From positions 930,001 to 994,000 of the forward strand of contig NZ_JAHLQF010000002.1 of NCBI RefSeq assembly GCF_018918285.1: a stretch of DNA of 64,000 nt, written 5' to 3'. This DNA comes from Clostridium mobile (GTDB lineage: Bacteria; Bacillota; Clostridia; Clostridiales; Clostridiaceae). Below are positions 9,427-17,802 of the stretch, one piece after another. A model generated the notes under the pieces. That model worked only from the letters and a program-made list of their open reading frames with translations, was not told the origin of the DNA and did not search any database. Every line of letters begins with the position of its first letter. Position 1 is the stretch's first letter. Both the position numbers and the translations under genes were made by a program.

Positions 9427-10110
9427 ATGGGGAACATACTTATTATTGAAGATGAAAGAAAAGTGTTAGATGTAATAAAGGCTTACCTAGAAAAAGAAGG
9501 CTATAATGTTTGGGGAGCAACTACTGGAATAGAAGGTTTAGAACTATTCAAAAAAATAGATTTTGATTTAATATTATTAGATTTAATGTTACCAGACATA
9601 GATGGAGAGGAAATATGCAAAAAAATAAGACTGATTTCAAAGGTGCACATCTTTATGCTCACAGCTAAAGCTGAGTTAGGAGATAAAATAGAAGGGTTAA
9701 ACATTGGTGCTGATGAGTATTTAGTTAAGCCACTAAGCCCAAGAGAGCTAACTGCAAGAGTAAATGCCCTTTTTAGAAGGATAAACAAAGATAAAAGTTC
9801 CTTACTAAGCTTTGATGGAGGGAATTTAAAGATATATAAGGATGAAAGAGTAGTTAAGGTAAAAGAGGTTGAAGTGAACTTAACTCCAAATGAATTTGAT
9901 ATTTTATATACCCTAGCTTCAAATAAAGGAAAGGTATTCACAAGGGAAATGCTTATAGACTCAGTGTTTCATTCGGATTTTGATGGATTTGACAGAACTG
10001 TAGATGTGCATATAAAAAATATAAGGAAAAAGATAGAGAAAGATAGTAGAAATCCTAAATACATTATTACAGTGACAAGAGTTGGCTATAAATTTAGTGG
10101 TGATAACTGA
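9427..10110 (+). CDS. OmpR-family response regulator
   Basis: 227 residues: a receiver domain with IIEDE near residue 6, phospho-acceptor in LILLDLMLPDIDG near 52 and the conserved lysine in YLVKPLSPREL near 102, then an OmpR/PhoB winged helix (NLTPNEFDIL, FDRTVDVHIKNIRKKIE, TVTRVGYKF). AGGTGGG precedes the ATG. The stop overlaps the start of the sensor kinase gene by one base. The target genes cannot be told from sequence; the copper genes downstream are separated from it by a hairpin. Confidence 0.93.
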   Translation: MGNILIIEDERKVLDVIKAYLEKEGYNVWGATTGIEGLELFKKIDFDLILLDLMLPDIDGEEICKKIRLISKVHIFMLTAKAELGDKIEGLNIGADEYLVKPLSPRELTARVNALFRRINKDKSSLLSFDGGNLKIYKDERVVKVKEVEVNLTPNEFDILYTLASNKGKVFTREMLIDSVFHSDFDGFDRTVDVHIKNIRKKIEKDSRNPKYIITVTRVGYKFSGDN

Positions 10111-11474
10111 TGTACAGTATAAGAAAAAAAATATTAATGTTTTTTCTGATATCCTCTCTAACTACATTGATAATATCAGCTTTCTTTGTGAATTCCACCA
10201 TAAACAATACTTTTAAAGATTATATGGAGGATCTTCAAAACAAAAGAGACGAGAGAATAATTCAATATTTTCAACAAGTATATAAAAAAGATAAGCAGTG
10301 GAAGAAAAATTCAGGGGAAGAATTAGTACATGAAGCCTATATGAGCAACTATTGTCTAACTCTTATGGATGAGAATAAAAATATTATTTGGAGTATGAAT
10401 CCAGATGAAATTAAGGCTAGAATACATATGGAAAATATGATGGGGCAAAATAAAGGGGTTTATACTACAGATACTTACGAAATAACGGATAAGGGCAAGG
10501 TAGTGGGCTATGTATCTATAGGTCAGTATTCTTCACTATTGTTATCTGAAGAAGACATTAAATTTAAAAATCGAATAAATGAGGGCATTTTTATTTCATT
10601 AATATTTGCGGTAATAATTACTATAATAATAAGTATTTATCTTTCTAAGGATTTTTCTAAACCTATAAAAAAGGTATCCGATATTTCAGTGGAATTATCT
10701 AGAGGAAACTATGATGTAGAATCAAATAATGAAAGTAATATAATTGAAATTAATAATCTTCAAAGTAGTATAGAAGGCTTAAAAGAAAAGCTGAAGAATC
10801 AAGATGCGTTAAGAAAAAGATTAGTTTCTGATATATCTCATGAAGTACGAACACCACTTAATATATTGCAAAACAATTTAGAAGCAATGATGGACGGTAT
10901 AATTCCTATAAATGATGATACATTATCTGGACTCAACGACGAGGTTATAAGATTTAGCAAACTATTAGATAATCTAAATGTACTTAAAGAAATGGAAGGG
11001 AAAGATATTAATTTGGACTTTCAAAAGATTTCTTTAAATAAAATTATCTCAGCTGTTATACAAGATTTTAAAGTAACTTCTAAGGAGAAAGGTGTAACTA
11101 TAAATTTTGATAATGATGATAAAGAATATTTCATATCAGGAGATGAAAATAGTTTAAAGCAAGTATTTATTAACCTGATTTCTAATAGTCTAAAGTTTGT
11201 AGAAGAGGGCGGAAAAGTTTGGATTAATATTGAAGAAACAAAAGAAAATATAGTAGTAGAAGTAATAGATAATGGAGTAGGTATAAAAAAAGAAGATTTA
11301 CCCTTTGTTTTTGAAAGGTTGTATAGGGGAGATAAGAGTAGAAATAAAATAGAGGGCAGCGGAATCGGGTTGGCTATAGTAAAAAACATATTGACCTTTC
11401 ACTCAGCTTGGATAAAGGTTGAGAGCGATGTAGATAGAGGAACTAAAATCTCTATAAATTTTAAAAAAATATAA
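10110..11474 (+). CDS. Membrane sensor histidine kinase
   Basis: 454 residues with a TM segment at about 9-28, an extracellular sensing region to about 160, a second TM at about 161-180, a HAMP linker, the phospho-accepting H in SDISHEVRTPLNIL near 250 and an ATPase domain with N box (NLISNSLKF), G1 (DNGVGIKKED) and G2 (GSGIGLAIVKNI). It is translationally coupled to the regulator before it. The extracellular part shows no domain I recognise, so the signal is unknown. Confidence 0.93.
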   Translation: MYSIRKKILMFFLISSLTTLIISAFFVNSTINNTFKDYMEDLQNKRDERIIQYFQQVYKKDKQWKKNSGEELVHEAYMSNYCLTLMDENKNIIWSMNPDEIKARIHMENMMGQNKGVYTTDTYEITDKGKVVGYVSIGQYSSLLLSEEDIKFKNRINEGIFISLIFAVIITIIISIYLSKDFSKPIKKVSDISVELSRGNYDVESNNESNIIEINNLQSSIEGLKEKLKNQDALRKRLVSDISHEVRTPLNILQNNLEAMMDGIIPINDDTLSGLNDEVIRFSKLLDNLNVLKEMEGKDINLDFQKISLNKIISAVIQDFKVTSKEKGVTINFDNDDKEYFISGDENSLKQVFINLISNSLKFVEEGGKVWINIEETKENIVVEVIDNGVGIKKEDLPFVFERLYRGDKSRNKIEGSGIGLAIVKNILTFHSAWIKVESDVDRGTKISINFKKI

Positions 11475-11549
11475 TTTTTCAATAATATATTTATACAAAA
11501 TTGTATTATAAAACTTATTAATAAAACTAAATTATAGTATAAATTTAAT

Positions 11550-11612
11550 AAAACAGTTGCAATTTATTTTCAACTGTTTTATAATATAAATAATCCCCTT
11601 ACTGCGGGGGGG
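11550..11612 (+). promoter_or_regulatory. csoR promoter with GC-rich CsoR-type operator
   Basis: TTGCAA (11557-11562), 17 bp and TATAAT (11580-11585) form a good promoter. It is spanned by a perfect inverted repeat AAAACAGTTG/CAACTGTTTT (11550-11580) that may also terminate the kinase operon. From about the expected transcription start lies CCCC, seven bases, GGGGGGG (11595-11611), a striking GC block in AT-rich DNA that resembles C/G-tract operators known for CsoR repressors. Confidence 0.6.
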
Positions 11613-11629
11613 TATGGAGGGTGAGAAGT

Positions 11630-11896
11630 ATGAATTCAGAAAAACAAAAAGCTTTACAGTCTTTAAAAATATCTAAAGGACAAATAGAAGGCATAATTAA
11701 GATGATAGAAGAGGAAAGATATTGTATAGATGTATCTAATCAAATTATTGCTGTTCAATCCTTACTAAAAAAAGCAAATATGCACATACTAAAACAACAT
11801 TTAAATCACTGTGTAAAAGATGCCTTTCTTCATGATTCAGGAGAGGAAAAGATAGATGAAATAATGGGAGTATTGCAAAAACTAATAGATAAATAA
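11630..11896 (+). CDS. csoR: CsoR/RcnR-family metal-sensing repressor
   Basis: A short all-helical DUF156 repressor that, in characterised copper members, releases DNA when Cu(I) binds. The Cu(I) ligand pattern is present: one Cys in ERYCIDVSNQI and the H-x3-C pair in QHLNHCVKDA. The start is ATG 11630, 8 bp after GGAGGG; a GTG at 11621 overlaps that site. It leads a group with an LDCC mini-protein and CopZ, and a G/C-tract operator lies at its own promoter, which suggests autoregulation. Copper specificity is inferred from ligands and neighbours. Confidence 0.88.
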   Translation: MNSEKQKALQSLKISKGQIEGIIKMIEEERYCIDVSNQIIAVQSLLKKANMHILKQHLNHCVKDAFLHDSGEEKIDEIMGVLQKLIDK

Positions 11897-11908
11897 AAGG
11901 ATTAAAAT

Positions 11909-12040
11909 ATGAAAAACATAATAAAGAAGTTTATAAAAAAACTTGCTGAGGAGAATAGCAAGACCTTTGGAACAGGAGAAAAATTAGATTGTTGTAATAT
12001 AAATAAAAGCAACAATGTAAAGAAGACTCCAAATAAATAA
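11909..12040 (+). CDS. 43-aa LDCC-motif putative metal-binding protein
   Basis: ATG 11909, 12 bp after the csoR stop with AAAGGA upstream, encodes a lysine-rich amphipathic stretch followed by TFGTGEKLDCCNI. This is the signature of the small clostridial proteins named for their LDCC motif. The vicinal cysteines could bind a soft metal. Its place between csoR and copZ suggests it belongs to the copper response. No function has been shown as far as I know, and the weak ribosome binding site lowers certainty. A cysteine-free relative is at 6761-6907. Confidence 0.7.
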   Translation: MKNIIKKFIKKLAEENSKTFGTGEKLDCCNINKSNNVKKTPNK

Positions 12041-12112
12041 TTAAAAACTTTATAAATTTTCAAACCATAAAATTATTTAATATTAAAGAATATATTGGAG
12101 GGAGATAGTATT

Positions 12113-12325
12113 ATGAAAAAGAAAATATTAATTGAAGGAATGAGCTGTGGACATTGTGTTAATCACGTAGAAGGAGCACTAGAAGATATAGGTGGAGAAA
12201 ATATTGAAGTAAATTTAGAGGGAAAATATGCAACAGTAGAATTTAACAACAACTCTACTGAAGAAGATATAAAAGCTGCTATAGAAGATGCAGGATATGA
12301 TGTTGTAAAAATAGAAACTATTTAA
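12113..12325 (+). CDS. copZ: Copper chaperone, single heavy-metal-associated domain (CopZ-like)
   Basis: 70 residues forming one HMA (ferredoxin-like) domain with the metal-binding MSCGHC motif at residues 9-14. The start is ATG 12113 with GGAGGGA 8 bp upstream; the frame extends to TTG 12095 inside that site. CopZ proteins carry Cu(I) to an export ATPase and to CsoR. No CopA ATPase is encoded in this window. A strong terminator follows, so the csoR-LDCC-copZ unit ends here. Confidence 0.85.
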   Translation: MKKKILIEGMSCGHCVNHVEGALEDIGGENIEVNLEGKYATVEFNNNSTEEDIKAAIEDAGYDVVKIETI

Positions 12326-12346
12326 AAATCCTCATTTAAAGATGTA

Positions 12347-12393
12347 GAAAAAGCATATAGTGCAAGGCTTACTTTGCACTATATGCTTTTTTA
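12347..12393 (+). terminator. Strong terminator after copZ
   Basis: AAAAAGCATATAGTGCAA and TTGCACTATATGCTTTTTT form an 18-bp perfect stem with an 8-nt loop and a T-run. Confidence 0.92.
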
Positions 12394-12411
12394 TTTAGAA
12401 ATATAATAGCC

Positions 12412-13074
12412 TCATAAATCAACATCATTAGGTATTATATCAGAAGCTTTTAAATCACTAGTATCATTTATGTCATCAACTACTTTAATATAGCCTCTTA
12501 TCATTCCCATCCAACAACTGAAGTTTATATCACCATTTGCAGGAGTAAATTCAACTATGTTTTCTCTGCTTTCAAGTTTTCTCTCCACATTTATTGATGA
12601 AAATACTATTTCATTATTACAGTAGTTAAGATTTTTGCCATCAATAATTAATTTTACCGGAATGTTTTTTTGAACATAAAATGCATTAGGTGAATATCCA
12701 CTGTAGTCTGCATTCATTTTTATTACTTGAACTCCATTTTCCATAATGGGTTTAGAAATATTTATATTGTTTTTAGGTTCTTTAACTAACCCTAAAAATA
12801 TTACTAAAAAGAAAATTATTAATACTACTATTAATATTCCAATTATACTAGAGAAATTATTTCTTTTAGTACTATACCCGCATTTCTCTATAGATTCTAT
12901 AAGTTTTTTCTCGCTACATAATTGAGAGTCATATTGAACTTCTACTAGGCTTTTAGCAAAATTGATTCTAATCCAAATAAGGCCAGGAAGTTTTTGGATT
13001 TCTTTTTTGATTTTTTGCTCGCAGGAACTACAAGTCATATCGAAGACTTTAATTGTAGTTTTTTTAATCCTCAT
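12412..13074 (-). CDS. HMA domain - membrane anchor - cupredoxin-like fusion protein
   Basis: 220 residues in three parts. Residues 5-70 are an HMA domain with DMTCSSC; one TM helix spans about 77-99 (IIGILIVVLIIFFLVIFLGL). An outer-side domain at about 105-205 has a beta-rich cupredoxin-like sequence with possible copper ligands in NLNYCNN and NFSCWMGM. In related clostridial proteins such domains flank a SafE/UreH-type transport domain, which is absent here. It could pass copper across the membrane or sense it. It points away from csoR-copZ and is separated from them by the terminator. Function is inferred from domains only. Confidence 0.7.
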   Translation of the reverse strand: MRIKKTTIKVFDMTCSSCEQKIKKEIQKLPGLIWIRINFAKSLVEVQYDSQLCSEKKLIESIEKCGYSTKRNNFSSIIGILIVVLIIFFLVIFLGLVKEPKNNINISKPIMENGVQVIKMNADYSGYSPNAFYVQKNIPVKLIIDGKNLNYCNNEIVFSSINVERKLESRENIVEFTPANGDINFSCWMGMIRGYIKVVDDINDTSDLKASDIIPNDVDL

Positions 13075-13207
13075 TTTAAAACCTCCACATATTTAATAGG
13101 TGAAACTATTATACTTAAAAGCTATAAAGAAACTATGAATAAATAAATATTTATAGCAAAAAATAACTTGAGATTTAAAATAAGATTTAAAAAGAGGAGG
13201 GATTTTT

Positions 13208-14539
13208 ATGATAAAAAACATGATGACTAATATGATGAATAGTTTGTCTGATGATTTAATGGTAAATATACTTACAAAGGATTATCCGGAAAATTTTTTC
13301 GTAATGGCAACGGCTGCCGAAAAATTAAGTATTATGGCTATTGTGGAAGCCTGTATGAGAGGAGAAAGTGGCAAAACTCTTCAAAGAACTTATGGGAGTC
13401 CTAATGTTCAATCCCAATGGAATAAAATATTTTTAAATGGAAGGCAGTTATTTCAAATGCCAACTGAAAGTTTAGACTCCATAAATACTCAGGTTGTTAT
13501 CGGTAAAAATGCTAAAAAACCTTTAACTATATCTATGCCTATCATGATAACTGGTATGTCTTATGGTGGATCTTTAAGTCTAAAAACAAAAATTGCTTTG
13601 GCAAAAGGTGCATCTATGGCAGGAACTTCAAGTAATACAGGTGAATCAGGTGTTTGTAAAGAAGAAAGAGAAGCAGCAAAACTATTGATAGGTCAATATA
13701 ACAGAGGAGGATGGTTAAGAAAACAAGAGGATTTAGAACAGCTAGATGCAATTGAAATACAATTAGGCCAGGGAGCTTGGGGTGGAGCTGTACCAACTCA
13801 AATACCATCAAATCAAATAGGAGAACATTTAAGAAATACCTTTGGGTTGCAAGAAGGGGAAGACGCGAAAAAAGGATCTAGAATGGAAGGAATAAACAAT
13901 GAAGATGATTTAGTTAATTTAGTAAAGAACTTAAGGGAAACCTATGGTGTTCCTGTGGGAATAAAGATAGGATCTACGCATTTCCTAGAAAAAGAACTAG
14001 ATGTGATTACAAAAACAGAAGTAGATTATATTGTACTTGATGGAGCAGAAGGCGGTACCTCAAGTGCTCCGCCAATTTTAGAAGATGATATGGGATTGCC
14101 TACTTTATTTACATTAGCTAGAGCATCTAAATATCTAAAGGAAAAAGGACTTGATGATAAAATTGACTTAATAATAGCAGGGGGATTAAAAACTCCAGGA
14201 GAGTTTTTAAAAGCTTTAGCTTTAGGGGCGAAAGCAGTTTACATAGGGTCTATTGCACTTATAGCTACAATACAGAGTCAAATAATTAAAACATTAACTA
14301 ATGAAACTACACCTCAATTAGTGTTATATGGTGGAAAATTAACAGATGATTTAGATGAGGACAGAGGAGCAGAAACTCTTTCTAATTTTTTGATGTCTTG
14401 CCAAGAAGAAATGAAATTATCACTAGCAGCTATGGCGAAAACTGATATAACTCAATTAACTAAAGAAGATCTTATGTCTGTAGATAGAGAATTGAGTGAA
14501 GTCTTAGGAGTAGCATATGGAGGAGAGCCTTGTAATTAA
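13208..14539 (+). CDS. FMN-binding glutamate-synthase-like protein
   Basis: 443 residues matching the central FMN domain of glutamate synthase: GMSYGGSLSLKTKIALAKGA near 120, SSNTGESGV near 140, IEIQLGQGAWGG near 185, VDYIVLDGAEGGTSSAPP near 275, and IIAGGLKTPGEF near 320 with the phosphate-binding AVYIGSIAL near 345. It lacks the amidotransferase domain, so it is not a complete glutamate synthase. The electron donor and true reaction are unknown. AAAGAGGAGG lies before the ATG and it is a single-gene unit. Confidence 0.8.
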   Translation: MIKNMMTNMMNSLSDDLMVNILTKDYPENFFVMATAAEKLSIMAIVEACMRGESGKTLQRTYGSPNVQSQWNKIFLNGRQLFQMPTESLDSINTQVVIGKNAKKPLTISMPIMITGMSYGGSLSLKTKIALAKGASMAGTSSNTGESGVCKEEREAAKLLIGQYNRGGWLRKQEDLEQLDAIEIQLGQGAWGGAVPTQIPSNQIGEHLRNTFGLQEGEDAKKGSRMEGINNEDDLVNLVKNLRETYGVPVGIKIGSTHFLEKELDVITKTEVDYIVLDGAEGGTSSAPPILEDDMGLPTLFTLARASKYLKEKGLDDKIDLIIAGGLKTPGEFLKALALGAKAVYIGSIALIATIQSQIIKTLTNETTPQLVLYGGKLTDDLDEDRGAETLSNFLMSCQEEMKLSLAAMAKTDITQLTKEDLMSVDRELSEVLGVAYGGEPCN

Positions 14540-14615
14540 TTTAAAATATGTAATTAAGAAATTATAGTAAAGATAGGAATTTTGATAATACAAAATTCTT
14601 AATAGACATAAAATT

Positions 14616-14650
14616 TAAAGGATAAAATTTTGCTAAAATTTTATCCTTTA
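14616..14650. terminator. Bidirectional terminator between convergent genes
   Basis: TAAAGGATAAAATTTT and AAAATTTTATCCTTTA make a 16-bp perfect inverted repeat with a 3-nt loop between the 13208 and 15029 genes. Confidence 0.85.
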
Positions 14651-14681
14651 CTGTTAATTTTTCATTTTCAAATTTAAATTA

Positions 14682-15029
14682 TTAATGAATACTATTCAAT
14701 TGTTCTTGTCTATGGTTTTGTTTTTTCTTCATATTTTCTAACTGAGCATCATTCATGCTTCCTAAATTTTCTTTAATATATCCGCCTGTATATTTCATGT
14801 TTTGTATAATATTTTCTTCTTCGTTAGTTGGACCACCTTCACCATATACTAGCTTATCTTTTAAGTTTGATATGCTTTCCTCACGTATATTTTGTAGATC
14901 CTTAGCTGCTTCTATATTTTCAGGAGAAGATATATCCTCATATTGCTCAAGATGTCTCTCTGTTCTTGTATGCTTTTCTACTAAATTTATCATTTCATCT
15001 ACTCTATTTTCTTTTTCGCGTTTATCCAT
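14682..15029 (-). CDS. Hypothetical 115-aa hydrophilic helical protein
   Basis: No family is recognised. The protein is soluble, highly charged and probably almost all helical. It is rich in Glu, Asn and Lys, with no cysteine and no signal or membrane segment; the middle contains VYGEGGPTNEEENIIQNM. GGAGGAATAAAA precedes the ATG, which supports translation. It is convergent with the flavoprotein gene and shares its terminator. Composition resembles small spore- or stress-related clostridial proteins, but that is only an impression. Confidence 0.65.
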   Translation of the reverse strand: MDKREKENRVDEMINLVEKHTRTERHLEQYEDISSPENIEAAKDLQNIREESISNLKDKLVYGEGGPTNEEENIIQNMKYTGGYIKENLGSMNDAQLENMKKKQNHRQEQLNSIH

Positions 15030-15245
15030 TTTTATTCCTCCTATAAATTCATTTCACCATATTTATTTTGTCCTTTAACAAGCATATAATTCTATAAATA
15101 TTTTGGTATAACAATATGACTTTAGTCATAATAGATGATGACCTTTAATACTGTAATAATATTTTATATATGAGTATAATTAAAATATAGGATTCTTTAA
15201 TATATAATATATTTTATAAAAAATTTAAATTTAGAGGTGAAGAAT

Positions 15246-15950
15246 ATGAATGGAAAGGCAACTATAGGAATTTTATTTATACTATTTGGCTTAGTAACAC
15301 TATTGCAACAATTTAATATTTTTTATTTTGGAAATATACTTTTCAATTGGTGGCCTATTATTATTATTGCAATAGGAATAAATAAATTAATAAGTAGGAA
15401 TGAATCAAAAACGTCAGGTGTAATATTTTTAATAGTAGGTGTTTTTCTCCAGCTAAAAACCTTGGATATTATTACTGTAAGCATATGGAAATTTATTTGG
15501 CCAGCAATATTTATATTTATTGGTTTGAATATGCTTTTTCCTAGGGAAAGATATGGAAAAGATTTTCACGGAGATTCAGTTCAGGATGATGTAGTAGATT
15601 ATGTGAATATATTTTCTGGATTAGAAAATAGAAATTTTTCTCAAAATTTTAAGGGTGGAAGTATCGTCGCTGTTTTTGGGGGAGCTACTGTGGATTTAAG
15701 AGAGGCTGAATTAGCACCAGAAGGAGCAATTCTAGATGTGATAGCTGCTTTTGGGGGAATTGATTTAATTGTTCCTACCCATTGGAAAGTTATTGTTACA
15801 GGTATACCTATATTTGGGGGATGGAGCAATAAAACGCAAAGTGACCAATTAGGTAACAATGATGACTTTATTTCTGTGCAACCAGTGTTAAGAGTTAAAT
15901 GTGTAGCTGCCTTTGGAGGTATAGATATTAAAAATTATCATGAAAAATAG
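15246..15950 (+). CDS. LiaF-like membrane protein (DUF5668 plus cell-wall-response domain)
   Basis: 234 residues. The first 100 hold four hydrophobic segments (GILFILFGLVTLLQQF, WWPIIIIAIGINKLI, GVIFLIVGVFLQL, IWPAIFIFIGLNMLF), typical of the DUF5668/LiaF N-terminus. The rest is a beta-helical C-terminal domain with three repeats of the type AVFGGATVDLR, AAFGGIDLIVP and AAFGGIDIKNY. LiaF proteins inhibit a LiaS-type kinase under cell-envelope stress; no liaRS is next to it, so its partner is unknown. Start ATG 15246 after GAGGTGA. Confidence 0.82.
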   Translation: MNGKATIGILFILFGLVTLLQQFNIFYFGNILFNWWPIIIIAIGINKLISRNESKTSGVIFLIVGVFLQLKTLDIITVSIWKFIWPAIFIFIGLNMLFPRERYGKDFHGDSVQDDVVDYVNIFSGLENRNFSQNFKGGSIVAVFGGATVDLREAELAPEGAILDVIAAFGGIDLIVPTHWKVIVTGIPIFGGWSNKTQSDQLGNNDDFISVQPVLRVKCVAAFGGIDIKNYHEK

Positions 15951-15960
15951 AAATATAAAA

Positions 15961-15999
15961 AATGGTTAATATATAATTATATGTATTAACCGTTTTTTT
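15961..15999 (+). terminator. Terminator after the LiaF-like gene
   Basis: AATGGTTAATA and TATTAACCGTT pair around an 11-nt loop, with seven Ts following. Confidence 0.8.
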
Positions 16000-16001
16000 A
16001 A

Positions 16002-16048
16002 TGTTAAATCTATGTTAATTAAGTTTAAAAAAACTTTATTTTTGTTAA
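16002..16048. promoter_or_regulatory. Pho-box-like direct repeats before the Na/Pi cotransporter gene
   Basis: TGTTAA occurs at 16002-16007 and 16013-16018, an exact 11-bp step, and again at 16043-16048. Read on the other strand these are TTAACA repeats, the form and spacing of PhoP boxes in Bacillus. The gene downstream is a phosphate transporter, which fits phosphate control. No phoPR pair is recognised nearby. Confidence 0.45.
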
Positions 16049-16120
16049 AAATGATGTAATATTTATGATGTAATAATTTATGACATAAAAAATTTATATT
16101 CTTTTGGAAGGAGTTTAGGA

Positions 16121-17761
16121 ATGAGTGCTTCACAAATGTTAATAGGTCTTTTTGGAGGATTAGGTTTATTCCTTTATGGAATGAAGCTAATGGGAGATGG
16201 TCTTGAAAACGCAGCAGGAGATAGGCTAAAAGTTTTTTTTGAAAAAGTTGTCTCCAATCCATTTAAAGGAATACTAATTGGTACAATAGTAACTGCCATA
16301 ATACAAAGCAGTAGTGCTACTACAGTAATGGTAATAGGATTTGTTAATGCGGGATTGATGAACTTATATCAAGCTGCTGGAGTTATTATGGGAGCAAATA
16401 TTGGAACCACAGTGACTGGCCAGCTTGTTGCTCTTAATCTTACAGCAGTTGCTCCAGTTTTTGTTGGGGTTGGTGCTTTAATTGTTCTATTTTCAAAAGG
16501 GGATAAAAGGAGAGAGATTGGTAATATTATATTAGGATTTGGTATCCTATTTATAGGAATGCAATCTATGTCTTCTTCAATGGCGCCACTAGCTAAGTCC
16601 GAGGAATTTACAAGTTTAATAGCAACTTTATCATATAATCCTATATTAGGAGTTTTAGTAGGTTTGGTTCTTACAGCAGTAGTTCAGAGTTCTTCAGCTA
16701 CTATTGCAATACTTATAACATTAGCTAATACAGGATTAATGCCACTAGAAGTTGCATTACCAGTATTATTTGGAGATAATATAGGAACTTGTGCTACAGC
16801 ACTTTTATCCAGCGTAGGTACTAATAAAAATGCTAGGAAAGCTGCACTTATACATATGTTTTTTAATGTAGTTGGTACGGTAGTATTCTTATTTATGTTG
16901 AAACCAATTACTTATTTAATGCATTCAATAACACCTGGAAATGTTGGTAAGCAAATAGCAAATGCACATACTTTCTTTAATATTGCCAATGTAATTATAC
17001 AGGCTCCATTTATTAAATATTTAGTTGCTTTAGTAAATAAAATAATTCCAAACGATATGGAAGAGGAAAATCCAACAATGCTATATTTAGATTATAGATT
17101 ATTGGAAACACCAGTAATTGCAGTTGGACAATGCAATAAAGAAATTGTAAGAATGGGTCAAAAGGCTAGAGAAATATTAGTATTAGCAGTAGAATCATTG
17201 GAAACGGGAGATGAAGATTTAATAAAGAAAGTAGCAGAAGGAGAGGATTTTGTAGACCTCTTAGAAGAAGAAATAACAAAATTCCTTGTTAAACTTTCAA
17301 ATACAGAACTTTCTAAACAACAGGTAGATAAAGTGACATCAATGTTCCATGTGGTTAAGGATATAGAAAGAATAGGAGACCATGCTAAAAACATTGCTAA
17401 CCTATCTACAGAAAAAATATCAAAAAGATTAAGTTTCTCAGAGGAAGCTCAAAAAGAATTAAAAGAAATGTATGAATACACTCTCAAAGCCCTAGATACA
17501 TCTATAATAAGCTTTGAAAAAAATGATGTAAAAATGGCAATTGATGTTCAAGAAATTGAAGATGAGATTGATAGACTCCAAGATGAATTAAGAGACAATG
17601 ATATAAAGAGATTAAACTCATCAGCTTGTGAAGCAAGGGTTAGCGCTATATATTTAGATATCATATCAAATTTTGAAAGAGTAGGAGATCATTCTCTTAA
17701 TGTATCTGAAGCTGTAATAAGAGTTAATAAATTAGTTGCATCTGAAGCAACAGTAAACTAA
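16121..17761 (+). CDS. Na/Pi cotransporter family protein with PhoU-like domain
   Basis: 546 residues. The membrane part (about 1-300) has the duplicated Na/Pi signature: GTIVTAIIQSSSATTVMVIG near 47 and GLVLTAVVQSSSATIAILIT near 185, each with the QSSSAT core, followed by GANIGTT and GDNIGTC. The C-terminal 200 residues are a helical PhoU-like domain (IERIGDHAKNIANLS, FERVGDHSLNVSEA). Probably imports phosphate with sodium, or is involved in phosphate homeostasis. The upstream TGTTAA repeats suggest Pho regulation. Confidence 0.92.
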   Translation: MSASQMLIGLFGGLGLFLYGMKLMGDGLENAAGDRLKVFFEKVVSNPFKGILIGTIVTAIIQSSSATTVMVIGFVNAGLMNLYQAAGVIMGANIGTTVTGQLVALNLTAVAPVFVGVGALIVLFSKGDKRREIGNIILGFGILFIGMQSMSSSMAPLAKSEEFTSLIATLSYNPILGVLVGLVLTAVVQSSSATIAILITLANTGLMPLEVALPVLFGDNIGTCATALLSSVGTNKNARKAALIHMFFNVVGTVVFLFMLKPITYLMHSITPGNVGKQIANAHTFFNIANVIIQAPFIKYLVALVNKIIPNDMEEENPTMLYLDYRLLETPVIAVGQCNKEIVRMGQKAREILVLAVESLETGDEDLIKKVAEGEDFVDLLEEEITKFLVKLSNTELSKQQVDKVTSMFHVVKDIERIGDHAKNIANLSTEKISKRLSFSEEAQKELKEMYEYTLKALDTSIISFEKNDVKMAIDVQEIEDEIDRLQDELRDNDIKRLNSSACEARVSAIYLDIISNFERVGDHSLNVSEAVIRVNKLVASEATVN

Positions 17762-17773
17762 TAAAGACTAATT

Positions 17774-17802
17774 AAAAAAAGGATGCTTAGCATCCTTTTT
17801 TA
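17774..17802. terminator. Terminator between convergent genes
   Basis: AAAAAAAGGATGC, TTA, GCATCCTTTTTT; A- and T-rich flanks let it work in both directions. Confidence 0.85.
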
